Below are positions 7,088 through 15,502 of a DNA stretch of 64,000 bases, piece after piece. The notes under the pieces were generated by a model. That model saw only the letters and a list, made by a program, of their open reading frames with translations. It did not search any database and had not been told where the DNA came from. The position numbers were made by a program, and so were the translations under genes. The DNA is from Caldilineaceae bacterium (GTDB lineage Bacteria > Chloroflexota > Anaerolineae > Caldilineales > Caldilineaceae): positions 1 through 64,000 of the forward strand of contig JAJEDI010000034.1 of assembly GCA_022821585.1 (NCBI GenBank), read 5' to 3'. Every line of letters begins with the position of its first letter. Position 1 is the stretch's first letter.

Positions 7088-8515
7088 TCACTTTTGACCC
7101 CGCATTTTGCTGCGTTGGCGCCACCATTCGCGGAAGCTCTTGGGCGCGAATGGGGCGAAGTCGCGGTAGGCGGTCCAGCCGTTCAAGGGGGGCGGCATGA
7201 ACTTGATGTTGCCGCCACTCATACCGGCGTAGAGGTTGGAGCCGATGCTGGCCATTTTGCCGAGATTTTCGTACATGCGGCGGCTGTTCATGAGGCTGGC
7301 GTAGCTCTTGATGCCCCAGGCTTCGGTTTTAGGTGAGGCGCCTTCCTGTACGAGATCGGAGCGCAGGTCGAGGAGAAGGCGGGGCAGGTCGATCTTGACC
7401 GGGCAGGCCTCGCGACAGGCGCCGCAGAGGGAGGTGGCGTGGGGCAGCTCTTTGAACTGGGCGATTTCGGGGGCGAGGGCGGGTGAAATGACGGCGCCGA
7501 TAGGGCCGTTGTAGGTGCCGCCATAGGCGTGGCCGCCGATCTCCTGGTAGACGGGGCAGGCGTTGAGGCAGGCGCCGCAGCGGATGCAAAGGAGGGCCTC
7601 GCCGTAGCCGCGTGCCAACATGCGGGAGCGGCCGTTGTCGAGGAGGACGACGTGGACCTGCTCGGGGCCGTCGACGTCGCCCTGCTGGCGGGGGCCGCTG
7701 GTCATGGAGCAGTAGACTGTGAGCTGCTGGCCGGTGGCGCTGCGGCAGAGGGCCTGGAGCTGGAGGAAGGCGTCTTCGACGGTGGGGACGAGTTTTTCGA
7801 TGCCCATGACGGCGACGTAGACGCGGGGCATGCTGGAGACCATGCGGCCGTTGCCTTCGTTGGTGACGATGCAGATGGTACCGGTCTCGGCGATGGCGAA
7901 GTTGCAGCCGCTGACGCCCATGCCGGCGGCGAAGAACTCCTCGCGCAGACGGGCGCGGGCGAGCGAGGTCATTTTTGTGGGTTCGCGCGTGGGCGGCATG
8001 TCGAGTTTTTCCTGGAAGACTTCGGCGATCTCTTCCAGGCGCTTGTGGATGACGGGGGCGACGATATGGCTGGGGGGCTCGTCGGCGAGCTGGATGATGT
8101 ATTCGCCAAGGTCGGTCTCGACGACGCGCAGGCCGGCCTGTTCGAGAGCGTGGTTGAGGTGAATCTCCTCGGTTGCCATGGACTTGGCCTTGACGACCAG
8201 GTTGGCGCTGTTCTGGAGGGCGATATCCTTGACGATGGCCTGTGCGTCTGCGATGCCCCCGGCCCAGTGGACGGTGCAGCCGTTGCGGGTCAGGTTGGTC
8301 TCGAGCTGTTCGAGGTAGTCGGGCCAGTTGCTGAGGACGTGCTCCTTCATTTTACGCACTTGCGTGCGCAGCAGCTGTCCTTCGACCGCGCCCATGGAGG
8401 CGAGACGGGCATTGGTCATGCGGTCGGTGGCCTTGCTGACGGCGACGCGGAGATTGGGGTCGCTCAGGGCCTGATTGACGCGGTCTTTGTAGGGGGCGTG
8501 GATGTCTACTTGCAT
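7088..8515 (-). CDS. lutB: Lactate utilization iron-sulfur protein LutB
   Basis: A 475-residue protein with an N-terminal LUD domain (about 60-300) and C-terminal ferredoxin-type clusters: CIRCGACLNACPVY near 309 and CGACREACPVK near 363, enough Cys for two 4Fe-4S centres. The long insertion and C-terminal tail ending in WWRQRSKMRGQK are usual for LutB. It should pass lactate electrons through the LutA/LutC complex. It sits between lutA (49 nt upstream) and lutC (49 nt downstream). Confidence 0.92.
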   Translation of the reverse strand: MQVDIHAPYKDRVNQALSDPNLRVAVSKATDRMTNARLASMGAVEGQLLRTQVRKMKEHVLSNWPDYLEQLETNLTRNGCTVHWAGGIADAQAIVKDIALQNSANLVVKAKSMATEEIHLNHALEQAGLRVVETDLGEYIIQLADEPPSHIVAPVIHKRLEEIAEVFQEKLDMPPTREPTKMTSLARARLREEFFAAGMGVSGCNFAIAETGTICIVTNEGNGRMVSSMPRVYVAVMGIEKLVPTVEDAFLQLQALCRSATGQQLTVYCSMTSGPRQQGDVDGPEQVHVVLLDNGRSRMLARGYGEALLCIRCGACLNACPVYQEIGGHAYGGTYNGPIGAVISPALAPEIAQFKELPHATSLCGACREACPVKIDLPRLLLDLRSDLVQEGASPKTEAWGIKSYASLMNSRRMYENLGKMASIGSNLYAGMSGGNIKFMPPPLNGWTAYRDFAPFAPKSFREWWRQRSKMRGQK

Positions 8516-8564
8516 GGTCGCGGCTTCCTGGTGGCCGTTTGGGACCTGATTGGGTCGGGCACGG

Positions 8565-9410
8565 TCAGTCGCCCCAGCGGCGGGGGTGGTCGGCTTGTGC
8601 GGGCGCGGGCTGCGAAGGCGGGCGCAGCGTGCTGCCGAGATGGTTGTTGAGGATTTCGGCGATATGGTGGGCGTGACAGGCGATGCCTTCGCGGCTGAGA
8701 ATGCCGTTGATATGGGTCATGCAGCTGACGTCGCAGAGGACGATGGCGTCGGCACCGGACTGCTCGGCATTGCTGGCTTTGGCGCGGCCCATGGCGGCGC
8801 TGATGCCGCTGTTCTTGATGGCGAAGAGCCCGCCGAATCCGCAGCAGTCGTCGGCGTGGGGCAGGTCTACGACTTCGAGGCCTTCGACGCCGTCGAGCAG
8901 TGTGCGGGGTTGCCGGTCGACGCCGAGCTCGCGATAGAGGTGGCAGCAGGGGTGATAGGCGGCTTTGCCCTGCAGCTGTGCGCCGGTGTCGACGATGCCG
9001 AGGACGTCGACGAGGAATTCGGTGAGCTCGAAGGTGACCGATGCCAGACGCTCGGCCTGGTGGGCCAGGTCGGTCTCCCGTGATTCGTTGAAGATGACTT
9101 CGAAGAAATGGCTTGTCATGGTGGCGCAGCTGCCAGAGGGGGCGACGACGGCATCGACTTCGCCGCTTTCGACGAGCGGGGCGAAGACGGCGAGGAAGCG
9201 GCGGGCCAATTTGCGGGCCTCGTTGAGGTAGCCGGCGTTGAAGGCGGGCTGACCGCAGCAGGTCTGCTCTTCGGGGAAGACGACCTCTATGTCGTTCTTT
9301 TCGAGGAGCTCGCAGGCGGCGATGCCGACACCGGGGTAGAGCATGTCCACCATGCAGGTGACGAAGAGGGCGACGCGTTTTGGTCTTTGTTGGAATGAGG
9401 CTTTGTGCAT
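8565..9410 (-). CDS. lutA: Lactate utilization Fe-S oxidoreductase LutA (CCG domains)
   Basis: A 281-residue protein with two CCG domains: TCCGQPAFNAGY (CCG at 51-53) and PCCHLYRELG (154-156) with DDCCGFGG (189-194). These Cys pairs bind a heterodisulfide-reductase-like Fe-S centre. The family includes LutA and the GlcF subunit of glycolate oxidase; adjacency to lutB and lutC decides for LutA. First gene of the operon. The C-terminal 20 residues are Pro/Arg-rich and unlike the family core. No strong ribosome-binding site precedes the ATG. A heptamer repeat lies in its upstream region. Confidence 0.92.
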   Translation of the reverse strand: MHKASFQQRPKRVALFVTCMVDMLYPGVGIAACELLEKNDIEVVFPEEQTCCGQPAFNAGYLNEARKLARRFLAVFAPLVESGEVDAVVAPSGSCATMTSHFFEVIFNESRETDLAHQAERLASVTFELTEFLVDVLGIVDTGAQLQGKAAYHPCCHLYRELGVDRQPRTLLDGVEGLEVVDLPHADDCCGFGGLFAIKNSGISAAMGRAKASNAEQSGADAIVLCDVSCMTHINGILSREGIACHAHHIAEILNNHLGSTLRPPSQPAPAQADHPRRWGD

Positions 9411-9419
9411 GGGGAAAAC

Positions 9420-9458
9420 CAGTAGTTAGTGGTCAGTGGTCAGTGGTCAGTGGTCAGA
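9420..9458. repeat. Heptamer array (CAGTGGT) upstream of lutA
   Basis: Four to five units of GTCAGTG sit in the 72-base gap between the M24 peptidase and lutA. They lie where a lut promoter or 5' leader would be; no other element is visible there. Confidence 0.7.
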
Positions 9459-9482
9459 AACTGCGGTGATTGGTGGCGGGTA

Positions 9483-10802
9483 TCAGGTTAAGGCGACTAG
9501 TTCGGTTTGGTAGGGTAGGGTGGTTACTTCGAGGCGGCCTTTGTGGACGATGCAGTTTACTTCGGTGCGGATGCCGAGTCCTTTGGGCCGGCCGCTGTTG
9601 TCGAAGTCGAGGTGGGGGAGGTAGATACCGGGTTCGATGGTGAACATGACGCCGGGGATGAGCGTGCGGCGGTCCTGGGTTTCAACGTTGTCGATGTTGA
9701 CACCGTTCCAGTGGGTGTTGGGTCCCAGGCTGTGGCCGGTGCGGTGGAGGATGCCCGCGGCGTAACCGGCGTCCTTGATGACGGCGCTGACGGCGTCGTC
9801 GACTTCGTAGCCGTGGACTGTTTTGCCGGCTTCGAAGGCCGAGTTTATGACTTTGACCGCAGTGTCGCGTGCCTGGGCGACGACGGAAAAGACGCGGCTG
9901 GCGGTTGGGGGCGGTTCAGCGCCGCAGTAGGCGGTCCAGGTGATGTCGGCGTAGCAGTCGTCGGGACTGTTTTTTTCTTTGGCCCAGAGGTCGATCAAGA
10001 GCACATCGCCGGCTTGAATCGAGCTGTGTTGCCGGGCGCTGGGTGCGTAGTGGGGGAGGGCGGCGTTGCCGTTGACGGCGACGATGGGATCGTGGTCCCA
10101 ATCGAGGTCGGCGGCACGGAACCGGTCGACGATGAGTTGCTGGACGTTGTACTCGGTGATCTCTTGCTGCTGGGCGAGGGCCTGGGCCACGAAGGCGAAG
10201 GCCGCGTCTTTGGCGGCGAGCACGTGTGCGGCGGCGCGGCGGTGGCTTTCCATCTGCCGGGTCGTGAGCACGGCTTGTACGATTTGAACGAGGTCAGCGC
10301 TGCTGACGATGGTTGCGTCGGTTGCGGTGCGCACCATTTCGAGGGTGCCGGCGTCGACGTTACTGACGTAAGGGATGGCGCCGCGGGGGCTGTATTCCAT
10401 GGCGATGCGACTGGAAGGATCCTGCGGCAGGATGGTGCGCAGTTTACTCTCCAGCTCCTGCCAGCCGACGTAGAGGTGGAGCGGGCCGGCCATTTCGGGG
10501 GGTACTGAGCTGAAGGTGGACTGTTCGATTGCGTGGACGAGCCATTGGGGCTCGCCCTCGGCAGGGATCCAGAGCAACCAGCGGCGCGTTCCGGTGGATT
10601 CGAGGCGGGCGACGGAGGCGGCGATGGGGTTCTGGCCGCGAAAGTCGTAGAGGAGCCAGCCGGCCAGGTTTTGCTGGCGGAGGTGGTTGCGGATTTTTTG
10701 CAGCTTCACGGGTGCCGTCCCTGGTTGGCGTCGCTGTGTGCGTTGAGTTCTGACGTGCGCAATCTGGTCAGTAAGAGTTGAAGCAATTGGATATGCCGAC
10801 AT
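9483..10802 (-). CDS. M24-family metallopeptidase (Xaa-Pro aminopeptidase-like)
   Basis: A 439-residue protein with an N-terminal creatinase-like domain (GWLLYDFRGQNPIA near 48-61) and a pita-bread M24 domain. The five metal ligands are visible: Asp in LLIDLWA, Asp in CYADITW, His in HRTGHSLG, Glu in FTIEPGIY and Glu in IRTEVNC. It probably removes residues next to proline from peptides or cleaves creatine-like amidino substrates. The first ATG (10802) has no clear ribosome-binding site; homologues tend to start nearer KLQKIRNHL, so a downstream GTG near residue 32 is possible. Same strand as lutABC, 72 nt ahead; co-transcription is possible but unproven. Confidence 0.88.
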   Translation of the reverse strand: MSAYPIASTLTDQIAHVRTQRTQRRQPGTAPVKLQKIRNHLRQQNLAGWLLYDFRGQNPIAASVARLESTGTRRWLLWIPAEGEPQWLVHAIEQSTFSSVPPEMAGPLHLYVGWQELESKLRTILPQDPSSRIAMEYSPRGAIPYVSNVDAGTLEMVRTATDATIVSSADLVQIVQAVLTTRQMESHRRAAAHVLAAKDAAFAFVAQALAQQQEITEYNVQQLIVDRFRAADLDWDHDPIVAVNGNAALPHYAPSARQHSSIQAGDVLLIDLWAKEKNSPDDCYADITWTAYCGAEPPPTASRVFSVVAQARDTAVKVINSAFEAGKTVHGYEVDDAVSAVIKDAGYAAGILHRTGHSLGPNTHWNGVNIDNVETQDRRTLIPGVMFTIEPGIYLPHLDFDNSGRPKGLGIRTEVNCIVHKGRLEVTTLPYQTELVALT

Positions 10803-10897
10803 TATTCCACGAAGTGGCGATTAGGTCTAGTTTCTTGCGGTGGTCAGAGACAGCGGGGGAATTGCTGGCGAGACGGAAAACTGACCGAAACTGGGTG

Positions 10898-10926
10898 TTG
10901 ACAGATCACTAGAACATATGTACAAT
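10898..10926 (+). promoter_or_regulatory. Near-consensus sigma-70 promoter of the ssb cluster
   Basis: TTGACA at 10898-10903, a 17-base spacer and TACAAT at 10921-10926, followed about 85 bases later by the first ssb start. The -35 is perfect and the -10 has five of six consensus bases with optimal spacing, which is unusual in this GC-rich window. Confidence 0.75.
10912..10923. promoter_or_regulatory. LexA/DinR-like operator overlapping the ssb promoter
   Basis: GAACATATGTAC matches the Gram-positive-type SOS box GAAC-N4-GTTC with one mismatch and overlaps the spacer and the start of the -10 hexamer. A repressor bound here would block polymerase. SOS control of ssb is known in other bacteria; this site is inferred from sequence alone. 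Confidence 0.5.
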
Positions 10927-11011
10927 GTGGGTATGTCAGATTAGGAGAGACTTGACGGGCCACAGACGCGATGAATCGATCCAATTGCAGATGAAATGAG
11001 GGGACTGTACA

Positions 11012-11437
11012 ATGTATCAGCAGATCACTTTGGTTGGAAATTTGGGCAATGACCCTGAGATGAGGCACGTGCCGAGCGGGGATCCTGTAACGAATTTCAG
11101 CGTTGCCACCTCGCGGTCTTGGACAGGCCAGGACGGGCAGCGGCAGCAGAAGACGGTCTGGTTTCGGGTGTCTGCGTGGGAACGCCTGGCCGAGACGTGC
11201 AACCAGTATCTCGCGAAAGGCCGGCGCGTGATGGTTGTCGGCGAGCTGGAAGAGCCTTACATTTGGACAGACGACGAAGGCAATGCTCGGGCCATCTTGA
11301 AGGTTCGGGCGCGGAACGTGCAGTTTCTCAGTTCGCGGGAGCAAGGTAACGTCATGTCCGAGGGGCAGGCTGCGTACGGGAATGGGCAGCATGCTCCCAG
11401 TCCGGAATTGAACGGCGGAGAGGGGATACCGTTTTAG
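11012..11437 (+). CDS. ssb: Single-stranded DNA-binding protein 1
   Basis: A 141-residue OB-fold SSB. The N-terminus MYQQITLVGNLGNDPEMR is the family start. The core holds TVWFRVSAWERLAETCNQYL and KGRRVMVVGELEE, and the C-terminal tip GGEGIPF is a weakened form of the acidic DDDIPF tip that recruits repair enzymes. It binds ssDNA during replication and repair. First of three tandem paralogues, directly downstream of the strong promoter and SOS-like box. Ribosome-binding site GAGGGG lies 8 nt before the ATG. Compared with copies 2 and 3 it has the least acidic tip and HVPSGDP instead of the GVAV segment. Confidence 0.95.
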   Translation: MYQQITLVGNLGNDPEMRHVPSGDPVTNFSVATSRSWTGQDGQRQQKTVWFRVSAWERLAETCNQYLAKGRRVMVVGELEEPYIWTDDEGNARAILKVRARNVQFLSSREQGNVMSEGQAAYGNGQHAPSPELNGGEGIPF

Positions 11438-11574
11438 GTTTCCATATTGTCGTGACGTTTCCCGGGAAGACGGGGATTCCGGCGCGGCCAGGGAAGGTTG
11501 CGTCTTGGGCCGATTGACGGGATTCGCACAATTTTGAGACATTCATCACAGATCGAGGGAAGGAAGAGCGTTTA

Positions 11575-12018
11575 ATGTATCAGCAGATCACTTTGATTGG
11601 GAATTTGGGCCGCGATCCTGAAATGAGGTACTCAGCAAGCGGCGTGGCTGTCACCAACTTAAGCGTCGCCACTAGTCGAAATTGGACAGGTCAGGACGGG
11701 CAGCGTCAAGAAAAGACTGTATGGTTCAGGGTGTCAGTATGGGATAGGCAGGCCGAGACATGCAACCAGTATCTGACGAAAGGACAGAGGGTTCTGGTTG
11801 TCGGCGAAATGGAAGAACCATACGTGTTCACCGACCAGGAAGGGAATTCGCGAGCTTCTCTGCAGGTGCGGGCACGAAACGTGCAGTTCCTCAACTCACG
11901 AGCCGAACGAGAAGCCATGGGCGTAGGCGGTGGCCAGTACGGCGGCCAATCCGGACAGGCGGGGGGCGGGTCGGGAGCGACACAGGAGTACGGTGGTGAG
12001 GAGGATATACCGTTCTAA
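11575..12018 (+). CDS. ssb: Single-stranded DNA-binding protein 2
   Basis: A 147-residue SSB, highly similar to its neighbours: MYQQITLIGNLGRDPEMRYS, TVWFRVSVWDRQAETCNQYL, KGQRVLVVGEMEEPYVFTDQ. A Gly/Gln-rich linker leads to the acidic tip GGEEDIPF. A GGAAG ribosome-binding site lies about 9 nt before the ATG. The 137-base gap to ssb1 has no terminator, so it is probably co-transcribed with it. The intact tip suggests full interaction with SSB partners. Confidence 0.95.
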   Translation: MYQQITLIGNLGRDPEMRYSASGVAVTNLSVATSRNWTGQDGQRQEKTVWFRVSVWDRQAETCNQYLTKGQRVLVVGEMEEPYVFTDQEGNSRASLQVRARNVQFLNSRAEREAMGVGGGQYGGQSGQAGGGSGATQEYGGEEDIPF

Positions 12019-12143
12019 GGGTAGGTCTTGCTTGACCTGGGCGGCTCAATTGCAGCGTGGCAGAGTTGTCCATTGTGTGACTGCAGGCAGCAGACCCTGG
12101 CCCAAGCGGCATATTCATGGGGAGAGTGACAAGGGGGAGAGCC

Positions 12144-12587
12144 ATGTTTCAGCAGATCACACTGATAGGGAATTTGGGGCGCGATCCGGAGATGCGTTAC
12201 ACGCCCAGTGGCGTGGCGGTAACCAACTTCAGTGTCGCCACCAGTCGATCCTGGACTGGGCAGGACGGGCAGCGCCAGGAGAAGACGGTCTGGTTTCGAG
12301 TGGCGGCGTGGCGACGGCTGGCCGAGACGTGTAACCAGTATCTGACGAAGGGGCAGAGGGTACTGGTTGTCGGCGAAATGGAGGAGCCCTCCCCGTGGAC
12401 AGATCGAGAGGGCAACACGCGGGCTTCACTTGAAGTAACAGCGCAGACTGTGCGTTTTCTGAACACGCGGGCGGAGAATGAAGCGCTTGCGGGTGGATGG
12501 GGTCAGGCCGGTGGGCAGGGCGCGGCTGTGGGCGACGGGCCTGGTGGGGACGCGATGGCGGGCGGTGAGGAGGATATTCCGTTTTAG
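12144..12587 (+). CDS. ssb: Single-stranded DNA-binding protein 3
   Basis: A 147-residue SSB if started at the ATG at 12144 (MFQQITLIGNLGRDPEMRYT). That start aligns with the other two copies and is preceded by GGGGGAG; an upstream in-frame ATG at 12117 would add nine unconserved residues. The OB fold has TVWFRVAAWRRLAETCNQYL and the tip is GGEEDIPF. The segment after VGEMEEP (SPWTDREGNTRASLEVTAQT) is the most diverged of the three. Last of the ssb triplet; a strong hairpin-T6 terminator lies about 195 bases downstream. Confidence 0.95.
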   Translation: MFQQITLIGNLGRDPEMRYTPSGVAVTNFSVATSRSWTGQDGQRQEKTVWFRVAAWRRLAETCNQYLTKGQRVLVVGEMEEPSPWTDREGNTRASLEVTAQTVRFLNTRAENEALAGGWGQAGGQGAAVGDGPGGDAMAGGEEDIPF

Positions 12588-12790
12588 GATGCGTTGACGT
12601 TACGTTGGGTCACGAGGAACATCCTTTTTTTCCGCGAAGGTACGCGAAGGGTCGCGAAGAACTCCGGTGGCGTATCGAGTTTTTTCTGCATGACTGTGGG
12701 GCCCTCTGCGGATTAGACACACTTTATTCCCTCGGATCGCTGTTCAGACGAAAGTAAACAAGCCTCAGAAGCTTCAGATTGCCCGCGCCC
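12588..12790. repeat. Composite ~160-bp repeat E, upstream copy
   Basis: From about 12625 the sequence runs TTTTTTCCGCGAAGG, ACGCGAAGGGTCGCGAAGAA, then a weakly conserved arm and TCAGATTGCC just before 12781. The same order with many identities recurs at about 14120-14280 (for example CTCGGATCGCTGTTC here and CTCAGATCGCTGTTC there). The two copies flank the enolase-superfamily gene in direct orientation. No gene is seen in this gap. Confidence 0.65.
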
Positions 12791-12817
12791 CCCAAACCGG
12801 CGCGGGCAGAGTTTTTT
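12781..12817 (+). terminator. Rho-independent terminator after the ssb cluster
   Basis: A perfect 9-bp stem GCCCGCGCC/GGCGCGGGC with a 9-base loop (CCCCAAACC), followed by AGAGTTTTTT. It is well placed to end plus-strand transcription from the three ssb genes. It lies immediately after repeat E. Confidence 0.75.
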
Positions 12818-12955
12818 GTGTGGGCCGGTTGGTGAGGGTTGTGCTGCTGACGTTACAGGGGTTCTGACCTGGGGCGGCTCTTGGCGTTGCAGGTGGATTC
12901 GCGGCGTGATGGATTCGATGTCTGGCAGTTGGTGGTCGTTTTGGAGGCGTGGCAG

Positions 12956-14041
12956 ATGAAGATTGTAGAAGTTGAAACATTCCGCGTGCGAGTGCCGCTG
13001 CACCCTGTCAGCTGGCACAGCGCGAATATTGAAGGGTGGAGCGGTTCCTGGTGGGACCTGCCTATCGTGCTGCTGCGGATGACGACAGACAGCGGTCTCA
13101 GCGGGCTGGGCGAGGCTCCGAAAGGCGTGGCAGAGAGCACAGTTCGTCAGTATGCACCGCTGTTTACAGGGCGTGATCCTTTTGACCTGAACTGGCAGCA
13201 TTTGCCGATCGGCGACGTATGGAACCGTGCTGTCGGGGCTTATCAAGCCTATGAGATGGCAGTGTACGACCTGGTGGGCAAGGCGCTCGGGGTGCCGGTC
13301 TACCAGTTACTCGGGGGCGCGTATCGCAGCCGCGTGCGCGGGTCACTTTGCAGCGGGCAGATGTGGCCTGACGATGCGGCGAGGCGGGCGCGGCAGGCCG
13401 CTGAACTGGGGATTGACGTGCTCAAGATGAAGGCCAATCTGGGCGATCCCGTGGTGGAACGCATTGCAGCCATCAACAAGGCGGTTGGGACGGACGTAAA
13501 GGTGACTATCGACGCGGGGCAGCACCTGCGACATCCGAGGCATGCTTTGGAAATCGCACGCGGCCTGGAACCTTATCTCGATAACATTGAATGCTTTGAG
13601 GACCCTGTCGCGCGCAGTAATCTGGACTGGTACGTTCTGCTCAGAGAGAAACTGGATTTTCCCCTGGCATTGCACCTGGGCAATCATCAGGATGTCATTA
13701 ACGCGGTCAAGCGCGAGGCGTGTGACTACCTTAATCTGGGCGGCAGCATGAACAGTTTCATGCAGGGCACGGCGATAGCCGAGGCAGCCGGCATGCCTGT
13801 CTGGCATGGGTCGGGGGTCGGGCTGGGCATTTCGGAGGCCTCTTACGTCCATGCATGCGCGGCGGCTAAGGCGACAACGCTGTCAAGCGATATTGTGGGA
13901 GAGATGCTACGCGTGGACGATCTCATTGTTCGCCCTCTTGCGTTTGAGGACGGTTACTTCAGGGTGCCGCAGGAGCCGGGCCTGGGTGTTGAGCTAGACG
14001 AGGATGCGCTGGAGCGGTTCGGGGTTCGCCAGGCTTCGTAG
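12956..14041 (+). CDS. Mandelate racemase/muconate lactonizing (enolase) superfamily enzyme
   Basis: A 361-residue protein started at the ATG at 12956 (MKIVEVETFRVRVPLHP), which has GGAGG about 9 nt upstream. It has the N-terminal capping domain and (beta/alpha)7beta barrel: KMKAN (the KxK lysines), Asp in TIDAGQH and Glu in CFEDPV as metal ligands, and the late-barrel WHGSGVGLGI. Where most relatives have a third acidic ligand in a G-E motif, this one reads ALHLGNHQ, so the third ligand may be Asn or shifted. Family members dehydrate or epimerise sugar acids and related carboxylates; the substrate is not evident. It stands alone between the ssb terminator and a minus-strand gene, bracketed by repeat E. 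Confidence 0.85.
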   Translation: MKIVEVETFRVRVPLHPVSWHSANIEGWSGSWWDLPIVLLRMTTDSGLSGLGEAPKGVAESTVRQYAPLFTGRDPFDLNWQHLPIGDVWNRAVGAYQAYEMAVYDLVGKALGVPVYQLLGGAYRSRVRGSLCSGQMWPDDAARRARQAAELGIDVLKMKANLGDPVVERIAAINKAVGTDVKVTIDAGQHLRHPRHALEIARGLEPYLDNIECFEDPVARSNLDWYVLLREKLDFPLALHLGNHQDVINAVKREACDYLNLGGSMNSFMQGTAIAEAAGMPVWHGSGVGLGISEASYVHACAAAKATTLSSDIVGEMLRVDDLIVRPLAFEDGYFRVPQEPGLGVELDEDALERFGVRQAS

Positions 14042-14290
14042 ACATTTTGGGGAGGCCTCTCAGAGTAAAACAGAACCAATCGATCCGCGAAGGCACGCGA
14101 AGGGTCGCGAAGAACACCTTTTTTGAACCGCGAAGTCACGCGAAGGGTCGCGAAGAACAGCAGAGACGTATCGGACTTTTTTTGTGAGAATGCGCTGCTC
14201 TTTGCGGAATCGCTACAGTTTGCTCCCTCAGATCGCTGTTCGGACTTACTTAAACAAGCTTTAGAGATTTCAGATTGCCGGCGCCGGTTG
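14042..14290. repeat. CGCGAAG repeats and downstream copy of repeat E
   Basis: CCGCGAAGGCACGCGAAGGG at about 14084-14115 and a second run with AACCGCGAAGTCACGCGAAG at 14125-14160. These are followed by sequence matching the upstream repeat E copy, through GATCGCTGTTCGGACTT to TTTCAGATTGCCGGCGCC near 14283. No gene is seen. Confidence 0.65.
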
Positions 14291-14394
14291 GGGGGCGATG
14301 TGAAGTCTGGAGGTCGGCCGGTTTGTCAGGGCGTGTTGCTGGCAGGCAGGCCGATTTTGCGTGTCGGCGGGGGGAGCTATTGGATGTTTACCGG

Positions 14395-15450
14395 TCAGAT
14401 GCGGACGGACTGGCCGGTGCGGGCGGAGTGGTGGGCGGCGAGGAGGGAGCGCAGGATGGTGCGGCCTTGGTCGCCGGTCAGGCGGGGCGGGGTGTTGTCG
14501 TGGAGGGCGTCGATGAGGTGGCGGGTGGCGTGGATGAAGCTTTGCTCCCAGCCGGTGGGGATGTCGTCGAAGGTGCGGGTCTGGCCGTCGCGGGCCAGGG
14601 TGACGGGCGGTGCGTCGGCGAGGCGGCCGTGGCCGCCGTTGATCCAGATGACGCCTTTGGTGCCGGTAATTTCGACGCGGTCGTCCTGGGCGTAGTAGCT
14701 GGTTTCGACCTGGAGTTGGGGCGAGTAGACGACTTCGAGGGAGCCGAAGCGGTTGTTGGGGAATTTCCAGGAGACGATGGCGGGGGTGTCGAGTACGCGA
14801 CCGGGCATGAGCTCCATTGCGCCGATCCAGGCGTGTACCTCTGCGGGCGGACCCATGAAGTGCCAGGCGAGGGCGAATTTGTGGTGGCCGTCGTCGAAGA
14901 GCATGGGGCCGCCGCCGCAGATTTCCGGGTTGAAGCGCCAGGCCCAGGCGGCGAGGGGCACATGCCAGGCGGTGGGGCTGAAGCCGGCGTTGCTCTTGAT
15001 GCGGATGGTGAGGGGGTCGCCGATTTCGCCGGCTTCGATGAGGGCCTTGGCGTGGACGACGGGTGGGTAGAAGATGAAGTTTTCGTAGACGCGCAGGGTC
15101 TTTTGGGCGGCCGCGGCGGCGGCGATCATTTCGCCGGCTTGGGCGAGGGAGAGGGCCATGGGTTTCTGGACGGAGACATGTTTGCCGGCGGAGAGGGCGT
15201 CGAGGGTGACGGCGTGATGGAGGTGATGGGGCAGGAGGATTTCGATGATGTCGAGGTCGGGGAGGGCGAGGAGGTCGTGGTAGTTGGTGAAGACGCGATT
15301 GGGCGGCACGTTCCAGGCGGCTGCGCGGCGCTGGGCGCTTTCCTGGTCGACGTCGCAGACGGCTGCGAGCTGGGCGCGGTCGTTTTGGCGGTATTCGAGG
15401 GCGTGGAGGTCGCTGATGCGGCCGGTGCCGATGAAGGCTACGCGCAGCAT
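14395..15450 (-). CDS. Gfo/Idh/MocA-family oxidoreductase
   Basis: A 351-residue NAD(P)-dependent dehydrogenase. The Rossmann fold starts with VAFIGTGRISDLHALEY, with ICDVD-like AVCDVDQ after beta-2. The catalytic lysine motif reads VQKPMAL (usually EKP) near residue 97. The C-terminal domain has GGGPMLFDDGHHKFALAWHF, giving the HxxK-like catalytic His region. Such enzymes oxidise or reduce sugar, inositol or amino-sugar hydroxyls. It lies 52 nt downstream of a nucleotidyltransferase-fold gene on the same strand. One of five Gfo/Idh/MocA genes in the window. Confidence 0.88.
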   Translation of the reverse strand: MLRVAFIGTGRISDLHALEYRQNDRAQLAAVCDVDQESAQRRAAAWNVPPNRVFTNYHDLLALPDLDIIEILLPHHLHHAVTLDALSAGKHVSVQKPMALSLAQAGEMIAAAAAAQKTLRVYENFIFYPPVVHAKALIEAGEIGDPLTIRIKSNAGFSPTAWHVPLAAWAWRFNPEICGGGPMLFDDGHHKFALAWHFMGPPAEVHAWIGAMELMPGRVLDTPAIVSWKFPNNRFGSLEVVYSPQLQVETSYYAQDDRVEITGTKGVIWINGGHGRLADAPPVTLARDGQTRTFDDIPTGWEQSFIHATRHLIDALHDNTPPRLTGDQGRTILRSLLAAHHSARTGQSVRI

Positions 15451-15502
15451 GGGAAGGTGGTTGCTCCTCGAATCAGGTCACTTCACGACGGCGGGGGGCG
15501 GT

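Noticed and set aside
7529-8650. 373-residue plus-strand ORF opposite lutB
   Set aside because: Entirely antisense to a well supported gene; composition of an antisense frame (Gly/Val/Asp-rich).
10844-11542. 232-residue minus-strand ORF over the ssb promoter and ssb1
   Set aside because: Overlaps a strong promoter and a conserved gene; low-complexity, basic sequence with no family.
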